Assembly: GCA_015499985.1 (NCBI GenBank)
Contig: JAAAUF010000406.1
Coordinates: 1-28,961, forward strand
DNA from: Haplosporangium gracile
Lineage: Eukaryota; Mortierellomycota; Mortierellomycetes; Mortierellales; Mortierellaceae
DNA: 28,961 nucleotides
Direction of reading: 5' to 3'
The position numbers and the translations under genes were made by a program. The first letter of the stretch is position 1; each line of letters begins with the position of its first letter. A model generated the notes under the pieces. The model saw only the letters and a program-made list of their open reading frames with translations, had not been told where the DNA came from and did no database searches. This document shows positions 10,770 to 20,700 of this stretch, in pieces.

Positions 10770-11118
10770 CGTTGTCGTTCTCCTTGATCCGTGCCGCCCT
10801 CGTTGTCGCTGCCGCTACTGTGACTTTCAAATGCGCTGCCACCCGTGTAGTCGACTCCCCGGTCCCTCTCTATTAGAAATAAATAAGTGAAAATAAAAAG
10901 ATTTAGCCGCCTTTTCTTGCCGAATGCATACAGGCAATAAAAAAAAAAAGGTTTGCAAGTAGAGGAAAGAAATAAAAAATAAATATAATTGGGCACTCAC
11001 ATTTACCTATAACGCGTACACTTTCCTTGCTTAGGACGTGTTTCAACAGTTTGGAGGCGTCTAGAGGATCTGCAAACTGGATCTCAAAATTTTCCTTGAT
11101 ACTGAACTTTGGAGGCAT
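8460..11118 (-). CDS. Paralogue 3 of the tandem family, long form
   Basis: Exon 1 is 11118-11007 (37 residues plus one base, with FEIQFADPLDASKLLKHVL). Exon 2 is 10869-10356. It has a polar Asp/Gly linker, a Gln run and the core: DGSHQRNICLAFRFLLKEIP, then GICMDRLMKSLAAAEPQLRA. Intron 1 (11006-10870, GTAAAT...CTAATAG) is phase 1. Exon 2 ends at a canonical GTAAGA donor in phase 2. The in-frame acceptor is CGGAG at 10288, giving exon 3 as 10287-8460 and 817 residues in total. However, the skipped bases encode ATGWTFRR, which matches the core of paralogue 2, so this junction is doubtful. Exon 3 contains TFVSEAAMQLARLDREYRRR, a basic patch (SRKRKSD), a long Ser/Thr/Gln region, a coiled-coil stretch (IRSFSEDLKVQITSLKNAF and QQTQLSAIQETLNILV) and an Ala-rich extension of over 200 residues absent from the other copies. 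The family is unrecognised. Confidence 0.62.
10723..10785 (-). repeat. CAA/CAG microsatellite encoding the Gln run of paralogue 3
   Basis: On the coding strand this is a run of Gln codons in exon 2. It includes eleven uninterrupted copies of a CAA-type triplet at about 10735-10767, flanked by CAG and CGA/CGG variants. It lies between the N-terminal motif exon and the helical core and is likely to vary in length between strains. The other copies have different low-complexity spacers. Confidence 0.85.
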
Positions 11119-11286
11119 TGGCTGAAGATATGTATTTGGGTGAGAGGAGGGAAAAACGCGCTTTCGGGTCAATTTTGACAAAAAGATCCCCATTGAAAAT
11201 CCTTCTAAGCCACAAATGAAAACAGACGAATGTGATAAACGCGTTTTCCATCAAACCATGTTCACGCGCGCGCGAGCAACATTCTT

Positions 11287-11292
11287 TTTATT
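11287..11292 (-). terminator. Poly(A) signal of paralogue 2
   Basis: The minus strand reads AATAAA about 43 nt after the paralogue 2 stop codon, within the 216-base gap before paralogue 3. Confidence 0.45.
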
Positions 11293-11334
11293 ACTTTGTC
11301 CCGGATGATCCAAGCACAGTAGCCAGTTTTATGC

Positions 11335-12960
11335 TCAATACCGATCGCTGAGTCTAACCAGAATATCCTCCGCCGATTTATGAAATTCGTCCAACTGCGC
11401 CTTTTGGTTCCGAAGTACCTCTGTTAGCTCCACCATCTGCGTGTCCATATCCTCTCGGAATGCCAACATAGCACTCTGTAATCTGCTAAACCTAGGCAAG
11501 CTTAACTTCGTCGTCCGTCTGGGTTCTTGGTTGTAGGTGTTCGCAACCTTGACTGGGACTGATGATGCTGTCGATCGCGAGTCATGGACATAACTCTTGG
11601 AGGCGTCACGGTCGTTGCGTTCATGACTCCAGCCTGTGGTTTGTACTGAAGCTCCTCTGTGCCGGTGTGGATCGATGCGTCGACTGTTGCTGGTAGTACT
11701 CATGGACAGCGGTCCAGAATTGTGGGTGCGCAAGTTGTTGTCGTGAGGAAGAGAGGTTGGTCGCTGGTCTGGAAGGTTGTAGATGTCGGTGTCGTCATTG
11801 TCAATATAATACTCTTCTTCATTGTCTCCCTCATCAACAATCGCTGGTTGTGACCCCTTCTGTTGTGCTGGTTGCTGGCGAAGTTGGCGAGATGAACAGG
11901 ATGACGAAGCTACTGCAGCCGCTTGTGGTCGATGCAATGTATCCTGTCGGGGTGTCTTCTTGACCTCTGTCAATGTTGATCCTGAAGACTTGACTGCACG
12001 TTTCCGCTTCCTGGTCCTGGTCACTCGCACCTTCTCCTTCTTTGCTGCCACAGCAGTCGGAATCACCACCGCAGCGAGAGTTGCAGTGGAAGGATGATCA
12101 CCAGCACCACTATCCATGTTTCGACGGTCCCACCCACGCGTTCGCGGAAGCTTCTCCCTCGCCTCCTCCTCTTGCAGCGCAATAACATCAGCCGGCTCAG
12201 GACCAATATACTCCAACCTCAACACCCGCCTCTTCCCCCGGAACCCCCTATCCAGGTTAGCTAGTTTTTCAGCAGCCTCCGAAAAAACCGTCTTCCTGAA
12301 CGATTCTCGCCATCCAGTCTCGGTATCCGTCTCTAGTACCCTTGACAAGGTCTCCGCCATTTCAACAATTCGAGTATAAACAATCACCAGATCCTTGGAA
12401 GTCGTTCCCCGAAGTTTACACTCTTCTTGACGGAGTTCTCGGGCGAGGGACTGAAAGACGGCTCCAGAACTTGTCGCCGTAAAAACAATGTCGCCGTTCT
12501 CCTTTAGATATTCGGGAATTCGTCTGTTGAGAAAGAGTGTTATCATGAGTAGGTTGCGCTTCTTGTCGTCGCTGAATCTTGTAGGATCCTTCATACTGGC
12601 AGTGATAGCTTCCTCGGACTCGTCCTCTGACCTGTCCAGCTCAGGTTTGGTGCGGTAGCTATCGCTGAGTCCTCGATACCTGTCCCAGAGTTCATCCTCA
12701 TCAATGTCGTCTATTTAGTAGCAAGGTGCTGAGCGCAAAACGTTAGGGTAATAGAACTTTTACTTTATACGCAAACAAACTTAGAGTGAGCGAGCGAGAG
12801 GATGGTCATGCTTACCGCCGGCATACTTGCGCCATCGTCGCCTAACGATCCCTTCTGCGTCGTTTGGGTCCTGAAAGAAGTCCTCGAAGGGATGATATTT
12901 CTCCACGGACATGTATCGTCGCTCAGCTTGTGTCGCGGCAGCTGCTTCTTGCTCAGACAT
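11335..12960 (-). CDS. Paralogue 2 of the tandem family
   Basis: The exons are 12960-12816 and 12710-11335, encoding 506 residues. The intron (12815-12711) is phase 1 and runs from GTAAGC to TACTAAATAG, a typical branch and acceptor. Exon 1 carries FEDFFQDPNDAEGIV followed by RRRWRKYAGG. Exon 2 starts with an acidic stretch. The core (about residues 85-215) includes DDKKRNLLMITLFLNRRIPE, GAVFQSLARELRQEECKLRG, TETGWRESFRKTVFSEAAEK and LANLDRGFRGKRR. A strongly basic segment (TRTRKRKRAVK) looks like a nuclear localisation signal. A polar linker follows, and the protein ends with an amphipathic helix (FREDMDTQMVELTEVLRNQK and AQLDEFHKSAEDILVRL) only five residues before the stop. The nuclear, self-associating role is inference; no known domain is recognised. 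This copy has no visible lesion. It could be an anonymous lineage-specific protein of any function. Confidence 0.75.
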
Positions 12961-13182
12961 GATGGGGACCGCTGCCTTGTGTGGGGAAGAAGAGAAAAGA
13001 AGAAGTAAGGGAGACGAAAAGTGCGTGTATGTGTGGGAGGGAAACTGAAATGGCAAAAGGGGGCAGTGGGAAGAAAAGAAAGTTTAGAAAAATTTCAAGC
13101 CACAAAAGACAGGGTAAATGGATGTATGTCTCGAATCGGGGATCAAGTGCAAGGCGGTAGTCTTGAATGTTGTTTGTTTGTG

Positions 13183-13188
13183 TTTATT
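13183..13188 (-). terminator. Poly(A) signal of paralogue 1
   Basis: The minus strand reads AATAAA ten bases after the paralogue 1 stop codon, in a spacer of 237 bases before paralogue 2. Confidence 0.45.
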
Positions 13189-13197
13189 ATGTGCACC

Positions 13198-14818
13198 CTA
13201 ACGGCGCCCCGTGTGCCATGAACGACTCTGGCCATTATGGCTGTTAAGGCCGTAACGAGGCTGGGTGCGCTCATCCTCTTGGTCATAATACCGTTCATCA
13301 ATGGTGTCCAGTAAAGGCGCCGAGACTCGTCCTTGACGCTGCTGATGTTGTGCATGAGAGGAACCCGTCGGTATCCTGCGCAAGACCGTATCCAGCGTGT
13401 CCTGCAACGAGTCTAACTGTGCTTGCTGCGTCTCAATGGCACTCCTCATATTCGCCATTTGGATCCTTGTATCACGATGAAGGGACCGGATCAGATCCTC
13501 CATATGCGCTGTCTCGTCCAGTTCGTCCTGATATTCCACAAGATCTGATGCCGTGTTCCTCGAGTGAGATCCTTGATCGCGGACTAATGATGACAGCGGA
13601 GTTGTTTTCCGTGAATGCCGATATTCGTGAGCTGTTGTGTCGCTATAGTCACTGTAGTGTCGGCCATAGGAATGTGAGTCGCCTCTTGAGCTATCCCGGG
13701 AACTTGTGATATAGTGTCGTCCGTCTCGCTCTGGACCTGATATATCGCTACTCTCGACCGACGGCGAACGAGATGCTGCTACTGTCCTCCTTTCTTGTGA
13801 GTGGTGGTGTCCATTGACCGGATATGACAATACTCTTCCTTCTCCCACCCTCTGAGCTCGTTTTGTTGCCAACGTTGCTTCCAACGGTTCCGTTGAATCG
13901 GCCATCCGCTTCCGGCTCACTGTTGCACCATGACGCTCCTGTAATCTCTTCGTTGATTCCTGTAATCTTGTTGAGGAGTCTCCGTTGTAATTGCCATTGG
14001 TATTATTATGCGCTGGTGGATCGCCGAATCTTCGGTTTTCATGTTCATTCACCTCCTCCTCCTCCTCCTGCTGCTCACTCTCCTCCTGCTGCTCACTCTC
14101 CTCCTGCTGCTCTGTCTCTTCGACTCCGTACTCAATATTCGGTTCTTCCGGCTCTCCTCTGTAAACTATATCCAGCTGTGACAACGCTCCAGCAGCCTTC
14201 CACATGACCGTATCTGGTGTTTGATATACGTCTCCTCGAACTTTGGACAAGATATGAGTCATGCCTCTGTAGTTCCCAATCACCCGGTCGTACATGCCTC
14301 GAAGCGCCTTCTGAGAGATCCCCCGGAGAGTCGGCTCAGTCTGTGAGAGTTCAGCGGTGAAGATTTTGAAGGCGCCTCCGCTGTTCCCTACCGAGAAAGG
14401 CATCATCGTCTTGTCGGGAGTGAGAGCAAAGTCCGGGATACGGTGGACCAAAAGACGCATTGCTCGAAGAATGTTGACATCGCTCCCTTTGCCCAAAAAA
14501 CGTCGTTCGCTGATAATTCCTGCTTTGAGCTTCTCGTCCACAGGATCATGTAGTATTTCCTCTATTTGTGTCAATTGCGAAGAGGGAACAATTAATGTCG
14601 TGTCCGTGTGTGTGTGTATGTGTGTGTGCGTACGTTGAAGAGATGGATGCGCACACCTATTTTGTCGAAAAAGAAGAGACCTTGTGCATACCTGACTTTG
14701 GCTTCTTGAAGGGTTCGTTCCATATGTTTTCGGCGTCGGGAGGGTCTTGAAAGAATTTTGAGTATTGCACGTATAATGCCATTGGATCTTTATGGACAAC
14801 CTCCTTTCTTGAGCTCAT
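13198..14818 (-). CDS. Paralogue 1 of the tandem family
   Basis: The exons are 14818-14692 and 14561-13198, encoding 496 residues. The intron (14691-14562, GTATGC...CAAATAG) is phase 1, as in paralogues 2 and 3, and keeps frame (G|AG). Exon 1 encodes YSKFFQDPPDAENIW and ends in a Lys-rich tail. The core spans about residues 43-178: GKGSDVNILRAMRLLVHRIP, SGGAFKIFTAELSQTEPTLR, YDRVIGNYRGMTHILSKVRG and WKAAGALSQLDIVYRG. An acidic/Gln tract of repeated EQQEES follows, then a Ser/Arg/His-rich linker. A predicted coiled coil at about residues 395-438 (LIRSLHRDTRIQMANMRSAI, then QQAQLDSLQDTLDTVLRRI) is followed by about 55 polar residues. This copy is transcribed first in the array and shows no lesion. 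I do not recognise the family; the architecture suggests a self-associating, perhaps nuclear protein, which is inference. Confidence 0.76.
14063..14118 (-). repeat. 18-nt coding repeat (EQQEES) in paralogue 1
   Basis: Three consecutive near-identical 18-nt units encode EQQEES, EQQEES and EQQEEE. They directly follow the helical core and occupy the place of the basic segment seen in paralogues 2 to 4. Replication slippage is the likely origin. Confidence 0.85.
14606..14629 (-). repeat. (TG)n microsatellite in intron 1 of paralogue 1
   Basis: An alternating GT/TG run with one interruption lies inside the 130-nt first intron, about 45 bases before the acceptor on the coding strand, where it reads as (CA)n. 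Confidence 0.85.
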
Positions 14819-14937
14819 CCTTGATGTCGTTTGTATTCACTGGCCGAATAAGAAAGTAGAACGCGTGGGAAGGACGAGAGGGATAGATATGGTGATGACA
14901 GTGGGTGAAAAAACCAAAAATGAAAAATGATTTTTGT

Positions 14938-14972
14938 AAAAAGGGGACCGCTCAAAATCGGTACCCCTTTTT
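14938..14972. promoter_or_regulatory. Palindromic AGGGG/CCCCT element upstream of paralogue 1
   Basis: The arms AAAAAGGGG + ACCG and CGGT + A + CCCCTTTTT form a 13-bp stem with one bulged base around an 8-nt loop. It lies 120-155 bases upstream of the paralogue 1 ATG. Each arm holds an AGGGG core, the sequence bound by stress-responsive zinc-finger factors in yeast. Use of that system in this fungus is inference. A structured RNA end is an alternative. Confidence 0.4.
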
Positions 14973-17040
14973 CCGGTTATGATGATGTCTCTGTAGTCTA
15001 GTTAGTCGCATCTTTACTATAGTATTTGTAGTGCGCCAGGGATCGCTTGTTTGCTCCTTATCTCTATTCACGTATTGTAGACAGACAGAGTAACTGGATG
15101 ACAAGTGTTTCTTTGGCGCATCACAGACTCGTATTCTCTTTATTCGCTGCCGGTTGAGGGTATTACAGCTACCTTACAATCCTGCCTATGAACCCTGCCC
15201 TTCTACGACAATCGCAAAAAAAGGTGTGTCGCTGCCATCCTCCTCACTACTGCTTTGTGCACTTCCCGGAACTTTATTCGAATATGTCTATTATATCTAG
15301 TCTAAATTGTCACCCTCACAACCTCTTCATTCCCACTCGTGTTCTTGGCTAATGCGTCCAACACCGTCGAAAGAAAATACGAGAATTTGTGTCAGCTCGA
15401 TCTCCTGCAAACAGACACAGCGGTGACAAGGAAGAGAGCTTTAGACCGTCCCAGTAGAGACGCGTTAAAGCAGCCTATTAAAGTGTGCACGACGAGGTTG
15501 TCTTGGATATTATGAAAGAAAAAAAAAACTGTTGTCTCGATTTCGAATCATCTTTGTAATTGTAACATGCCCTTCATGCAAAAATACAACGTGAGCAAGG
15601 GGATAATAGAAGCGCAGTTGGTGGCGTTCTTATTTTTCTTGTCTCTTTTGCATTTTATGGACTGCGGTGAAGGGGGAGGTCAAAGAAATGAAGACCCTAA
15701 ACCCTGATTGTTCGTCATTAGAAAATAACGTGCATGCGTGCCTTTTCGACCTTTTCGGTTTACTTTTAAGCGCCCGATTTTTTCCCTTCTTTTTGTTGCG
15801 GTATATTCGTTCGTTGCTTCGAGTGTCCTCAACATGCCAGCGGAATTGTTGCTGTTGTTGGTGTAGAAGCCATTTACCCCTCTCTGTTATTAGGGTAAAA
15901 GTCGTACAATGTTGGTTTGAAATTGAAATAGATCGCTTTCTCGCTTTCTTAGTTGCATGGCGATATATGATGTTGACATTTTTCTCTTCGACGATTCAGT
16001 TTGTTTCAGTTGCTCAAATGCTGTGAATTTTTTTTTTACAAGAGAATGATTAAGAAGGTAATTTTGTCCTACATGTGCTTGTCTTTATTGCCTTTTCGAC
16101 TTTTAGTTCTTTGTTTTTTTGTGGCGTAGCATAGGAGAGTGCGGTGCGTTGGGATGCAACTCAAAGAACGAAAAGTAAGGTAAGAAGAAGAGCAGAAAAA
16201 AAGAATAATGGTGTGTTCTTACTGTCATTATCATGGGTAAGGACTGGGCAGGTGAACGTTCTTCACAATGCCATAAGCTTTTGAGTGACTACTTTCCCTA
16301 ACGACCAATGTAATCAATTAAAAACGCGTCTCGATGTCACCTCGCGTTTCTTTTCGTTGATCGCTGATCTTGAGACTTCCTGGTGCGCATTGTTATTTTT
16401 GCGTGCTCAGTTTCAAGAGGCAGCTCTGCATTCATTGGCGCAATAGGGTTTCTGGCCATTTGAGAGGGACAGGGACCTCCATCGCACCATGCCAGATTTA
16501 GATTTGAGTTACCAGGGCAGCAGGGCCCGTTTCTTTCTTTCTTCAGTTTTACAGGTTGTCAGATGCTTGTCTTTTTATTTGCGCCGTCTGTTCCTGTCAA
16601 AATTTATTTCTTAAGCTGACATACATGGGCTGAGGAGTGATGTTGAGGGCGTGGATCTCATAGCACCCTCGAGGGTACGCACTCGAAAGTACAGCTCAAT
16701 TCATACATAACACACATATATGCCTGTTTGGCACCTGAAGTTGAAGGAACATAAAAAAGATATTCAAAACAGCATGCTTCAGGAAAGAAAGGGATATAGG
16801 ATGCCCTTGGCTGTGGATCGATGCTTGACTCTTTTCTTCCTTTTCCCTTTTGGCCCTTCGCTTGAGCATCATTTCTGGTCTGAAGTGACCACTTATTTCA
16901 TGGACATTTCTTCCCTCGCACTTTTTTGTTTCTCGGATCCTCTTCTCCTTTCCTTTTCTCTCTCTCTCTCTCTCTTTTTTTTTTTTTTTTCTCAATCATC
17001 ACGCTTTCCCTTCATTGCCCATCAAACAGCCACACAAACA
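14973..17040. other. Two-kilobase stretch with no recognised gene
   Basis: I see no open frame with family features on either strand and no tRNA or rRNA fold. The only frame of note near the right end (16720-17325) is an artefact of a (CT)n and T-run tract at 16957-16992. The base composition is A/T-rich and unlike the flanking coding DNA. The stretch probably includes the upstream region of paralogue 1 and distal promoter DNA of the deacetylase gene. It could also hold a noncoding RNA or an eroded gene that I cannot see. Confidence 0.4.
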
Positions 17041-17796
17041 CCCATCCTTCTTCTTTCATCTTCCTTCTCCTTGCTCATCAACAAAAGGATCCTTTCCTCC
17101 TTCTCATTCACTCTTTCAAATAATACTCGCCTGACGCTTCTTTTTTCTGTGGCTCCTTTGCACTTGTCGTCTGTGTCCGCTTCCGCTTCTCACACACTCC
17201 TCCCCTCTTTACCTCACCTCCCCTCTCCTTCACGTTACCAACCAACACCCCTTCTATTATCATATTGTCGCCACCCCTGTGCCACTCTCCAGGTAAACAG
17301 CAAACAACTACCACTCACCCTATAGTCTCACTGCTCTCATCCTTTACAGTGTGATGCATGGGTACCATGGCACCCAACCAACAACAACAACTACAACTAA
17401 CAATACCGACATCCACACCCACACCAACACTAACACCGAAACAGTAACGACTCAATCTCTCAAACATGCCCTTCCTTTCCTTCCCCTTCCCCTGATCGAC
17501 TGATTCGCCGAGAGAACAAAGAAAGAAAAAGAACCACACGATCCCGAATACAATAGCCTATATACTCAAACACGAACAGTGTCATGTTACCCCCCTTTGT
17601 TGCCTTGTTCTTGTTCATCATTTGCTGGCACATGAATCTCGTTTCTTCTTTACATCACCCCTCCCTTGATTGTTCTGTTACTCCATCGTCGACTTTTTGT
17701 GACCTGACAAAACAGGAAACTTTGACTTGCTCACAATCAAATCATCCACTCGATCCCCTGCATAGATCCCTGTCTTTTGACACGCACAACGCTTGC
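17041..17796 (+). promoter_or_regulatory. C/T-rich promoter and long leader of the HDA1 gene
   Basis: This is a C/T- and C/A-rich tract with few purine runs, typical of fungal leaders. It has a possible 3' splice site (TCATCCTTTACAG, ending 17349) and short upstream frames: an ATG at 17354 opens about 50 codons, and an ATG at 17367 in good context (ACCATGGCA) opens about 25 codons in another frame. An ATG at 17584 is in frame with HDA1 but would add 71 residues with a hydrophobic start unlike a deacetylase N-terminus. Part of this leader may be intron. Confidence 0.4.
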
Positions 17797-20700
17797 ATGA
17801 CCTTCACAGCGACGGCGTCCCTGCCCAAGCACAGTTCTCAGGCCAGGAGCAGTAACGGAGAGCCCAAATCCTCAATGCTGACAGGGACAAATACAGGAGG
17901 ACCAACAACACCGCTAGGACCGACGGCGACCCCACTACCTGTTGCCCTTCCAGCCCTCCCCGGCAGTGTAACCCAAGCTCGACTAGACACAGGGCTCGAA
18001 CGGGAACAGAGCATAACCCATCAGAGGATACCACCCCTACAGGACCCGTCTTCATCAACCCCGGGCGAGAGCAGGAGTATGGGGCCAAATACCGACATGG
18101 ACACTGGCAAGGACGAGAGTCGGTCACACACAGACAAGGAGGCCGTCAACAAAAGCGACTTTGACACCGACGGCACGCCAATTGACTGGACAGAGATGAA
18201 AATCGACCCAAGCACTGCGTTACTCCCGCAACCGGAGTCGTTCAATGGCTGGAGCAATAAAACAGGATATGTCTATGATGTCCGGATGAAGTACGTATTC
18301 ACCATGGCGTGCTCTTCTTGGACTTTGTTGTGTCAATGTCGCCGACAGTCGATTGGTCAATTGGTTCGCTGGGAATATCGGGGATACTGGCTCGATTTCT
18401 ATGCTATGCAGAAGCAAATTTCTGCGTTAGATCTGAATCTAAAAAAAAAGTCAAACCCCTGGCACGCACGCAAGGGAAAACAACGCAGGCCTTATTTCTC
18501 CCACAACTTATCTAATAATCTCACTTTCCATGTGCGTTACTTTCTCATAGACACCATAATAACGTGCACGGAGACGATGATCACCCAGAAGACCCGAGGC
18601 GGATCTGGCGGATATACGACGCCATCAGGACTGCCCATTGCACGGATAGGATGATCAAGATCACCTCACGGGAGGCCACTGTAGATGAACTCGGACTTGT
18701 TCACACCGACAACCACATCGAGAACATCACCAAAACATCCGGTACTGTCCCCAACTTAATTCATGGGGGTAGCAATAGTCGCTTCATCTCCCGATGAAGG
18801 AAAACGTCAAAGTCAGTTGCTGACATATTGGACTATCATCCTTGAAACTTTTACTTGTTAATGATAGCGCTGTCAAAGGATGATCTGCTGGAGATGGCCA
18901 ATAGCTACAACAGTATTTACCTCAACAACCTTTCGGCATTCTGCGCAAGGCTATCTTGTGGAAGTCTCATTGAACTTTGCAAGGCGGTTGCTTCAGGGCA
19001 GGTGCTGAATGGTGTCGCCATTATCCGTCCCCCAGGGCATCACGCAGAGCCACATGAAGCAGGAGGATTCTGTTTATACAACAATGTCGCCATTGCGGCT
19101 CGCTACCTTCAGCAGAGTCACGGACTTAAGAAAATTTTCATTCTTGACTGGTATGATAGCAGTGGAGCAATGAGAGCTGGACATTGTTTGTCTTAAGACT
19201 TGAGTCTGTACAGTAAGGTGAAATGAACAAGGAGTCTGACTCTTCAGTACTGGGTATTGAATTTACTTTAGGGATGTACATCATGGCAACGGGACGCAGA
19301 CAGCTTTCATCGACGATCCAGATGTTGTCTACTGTTCAATTCACCGCTTTGATCATGGTACTTTTTATCCTGGAGACCCTGTAGCAGCAGCACACACAAC
19401 TGTTGGAGAAGGGCCAGGACGTGGAAGGTAACCACATGGGGCATTTCAGTTTGCTCCGTCAGGTTGTTACTAGCTTCTTCCTGCTTTTTTAATCTCACTC
19501 ATCATATTATACCTTTGCCTTGTTTTAGAACAATCAACATTCCATGGAATTCGAGTGGGATGGGCGATTCAGAGTACATCTACGCGTTCAACAAAGTCAT
19601 CATGCCGATCCTCTACGAATTCGCACCAGACTTTGTTCTTGTCAGCGCAGGATTTGATGCTGCCAAAGGTAAGCTATTTTTTTGGCTGCCGCGAATTGAA
19701 ACGCATGTTGACTTTTAGTATGTGTCATATGTGACTAATCCGCCTTTTATACTTGATTTGACAGGCGACCATATTGGACAGATGCTTGTGACACCAGCCG
19801 CATATGGACACATGACACATATGCTTAAATCGCTTGCAGGAGGAAAGATCATTCTCGCATTGGAGGGCGGTTACAACCTGGATTCGATCGCAGTATCGGG
19901 ATTAGCATGTGTCAAGGCACTACTGAACGACCCTATCGAGGCATTGGATCCCATTCAGCCGAACCCACTCTGTGTGCAGACCATCCATGAAGTCATCAAG
20001 GTTCAGTCGAGATACTGGAAGAGCCTCCCTCCTATTTATGCCAATGCCGAAGATGGTATGACAAGTTGCACTCACACCGATAAGCAACTGATGCGGTCTC
20101 AACTAGACGACATTACTAACGTTCTTTTGATGTCACTTATATTTTTAGATATACCAGCGGATATTCCTTCAATTGGGTTGGACAAAGTACTGGCGGTCTA
20201 TCAAGAGAACCATTTGCGGGAAACATATGGAATGATCAAAATGCCGCGGTTAGATGGCAAGGATCGTGGAGAGTTCTTGGACAACGTCCATTGCACGTAA
20301 GTCTGGCGCCTTACCGTTTTTTTTGTCATTTGACAAGGTGCGAAAAGTATTCCCTGCTAAGAAGGCCTGCTCTAACGCCCCATGATTCCTTGCAAACACG
20401 ACACGCATTAGGCAACAATTGTACAACAACAGCCCGCTGTATATATTTATTCATGATTTGTAAGTACACGCATTGTCGCGATTCACTGTTGCCTGACAAA
20501 TATATGTGCTCAGATCATCGACGTCGTGATTTAACATATTGTTGTTCGCGGTCTATGTAGGGGTGAGTTGTGCGCACGAACAGTCGGGACTAACAACACG
20601 ATTCGACCGCAAAAATCAGTTCTTGTTGATGCCGTGACACAGTACGTCGACTACATCATTGGCGCAGGAAACGAGCTCATTGACGTGGTGGTACCGTACC

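Noticed and set aside
15530..15560. Possible tRNA B-box (GATTTCGAATC)
   Set aside because: No A-box at the right distance and no cloverleaf stems could be drawn.
16720..17325. Plus-strand open frame of 201 codons, and the minus-strand frame opposite it rich in Lys/Arg/Glu
   Set aside because: The frames exist because of a (CT)n and T-run tract and a C/T-rich leader. The products are pure composition artefacts with no domain.
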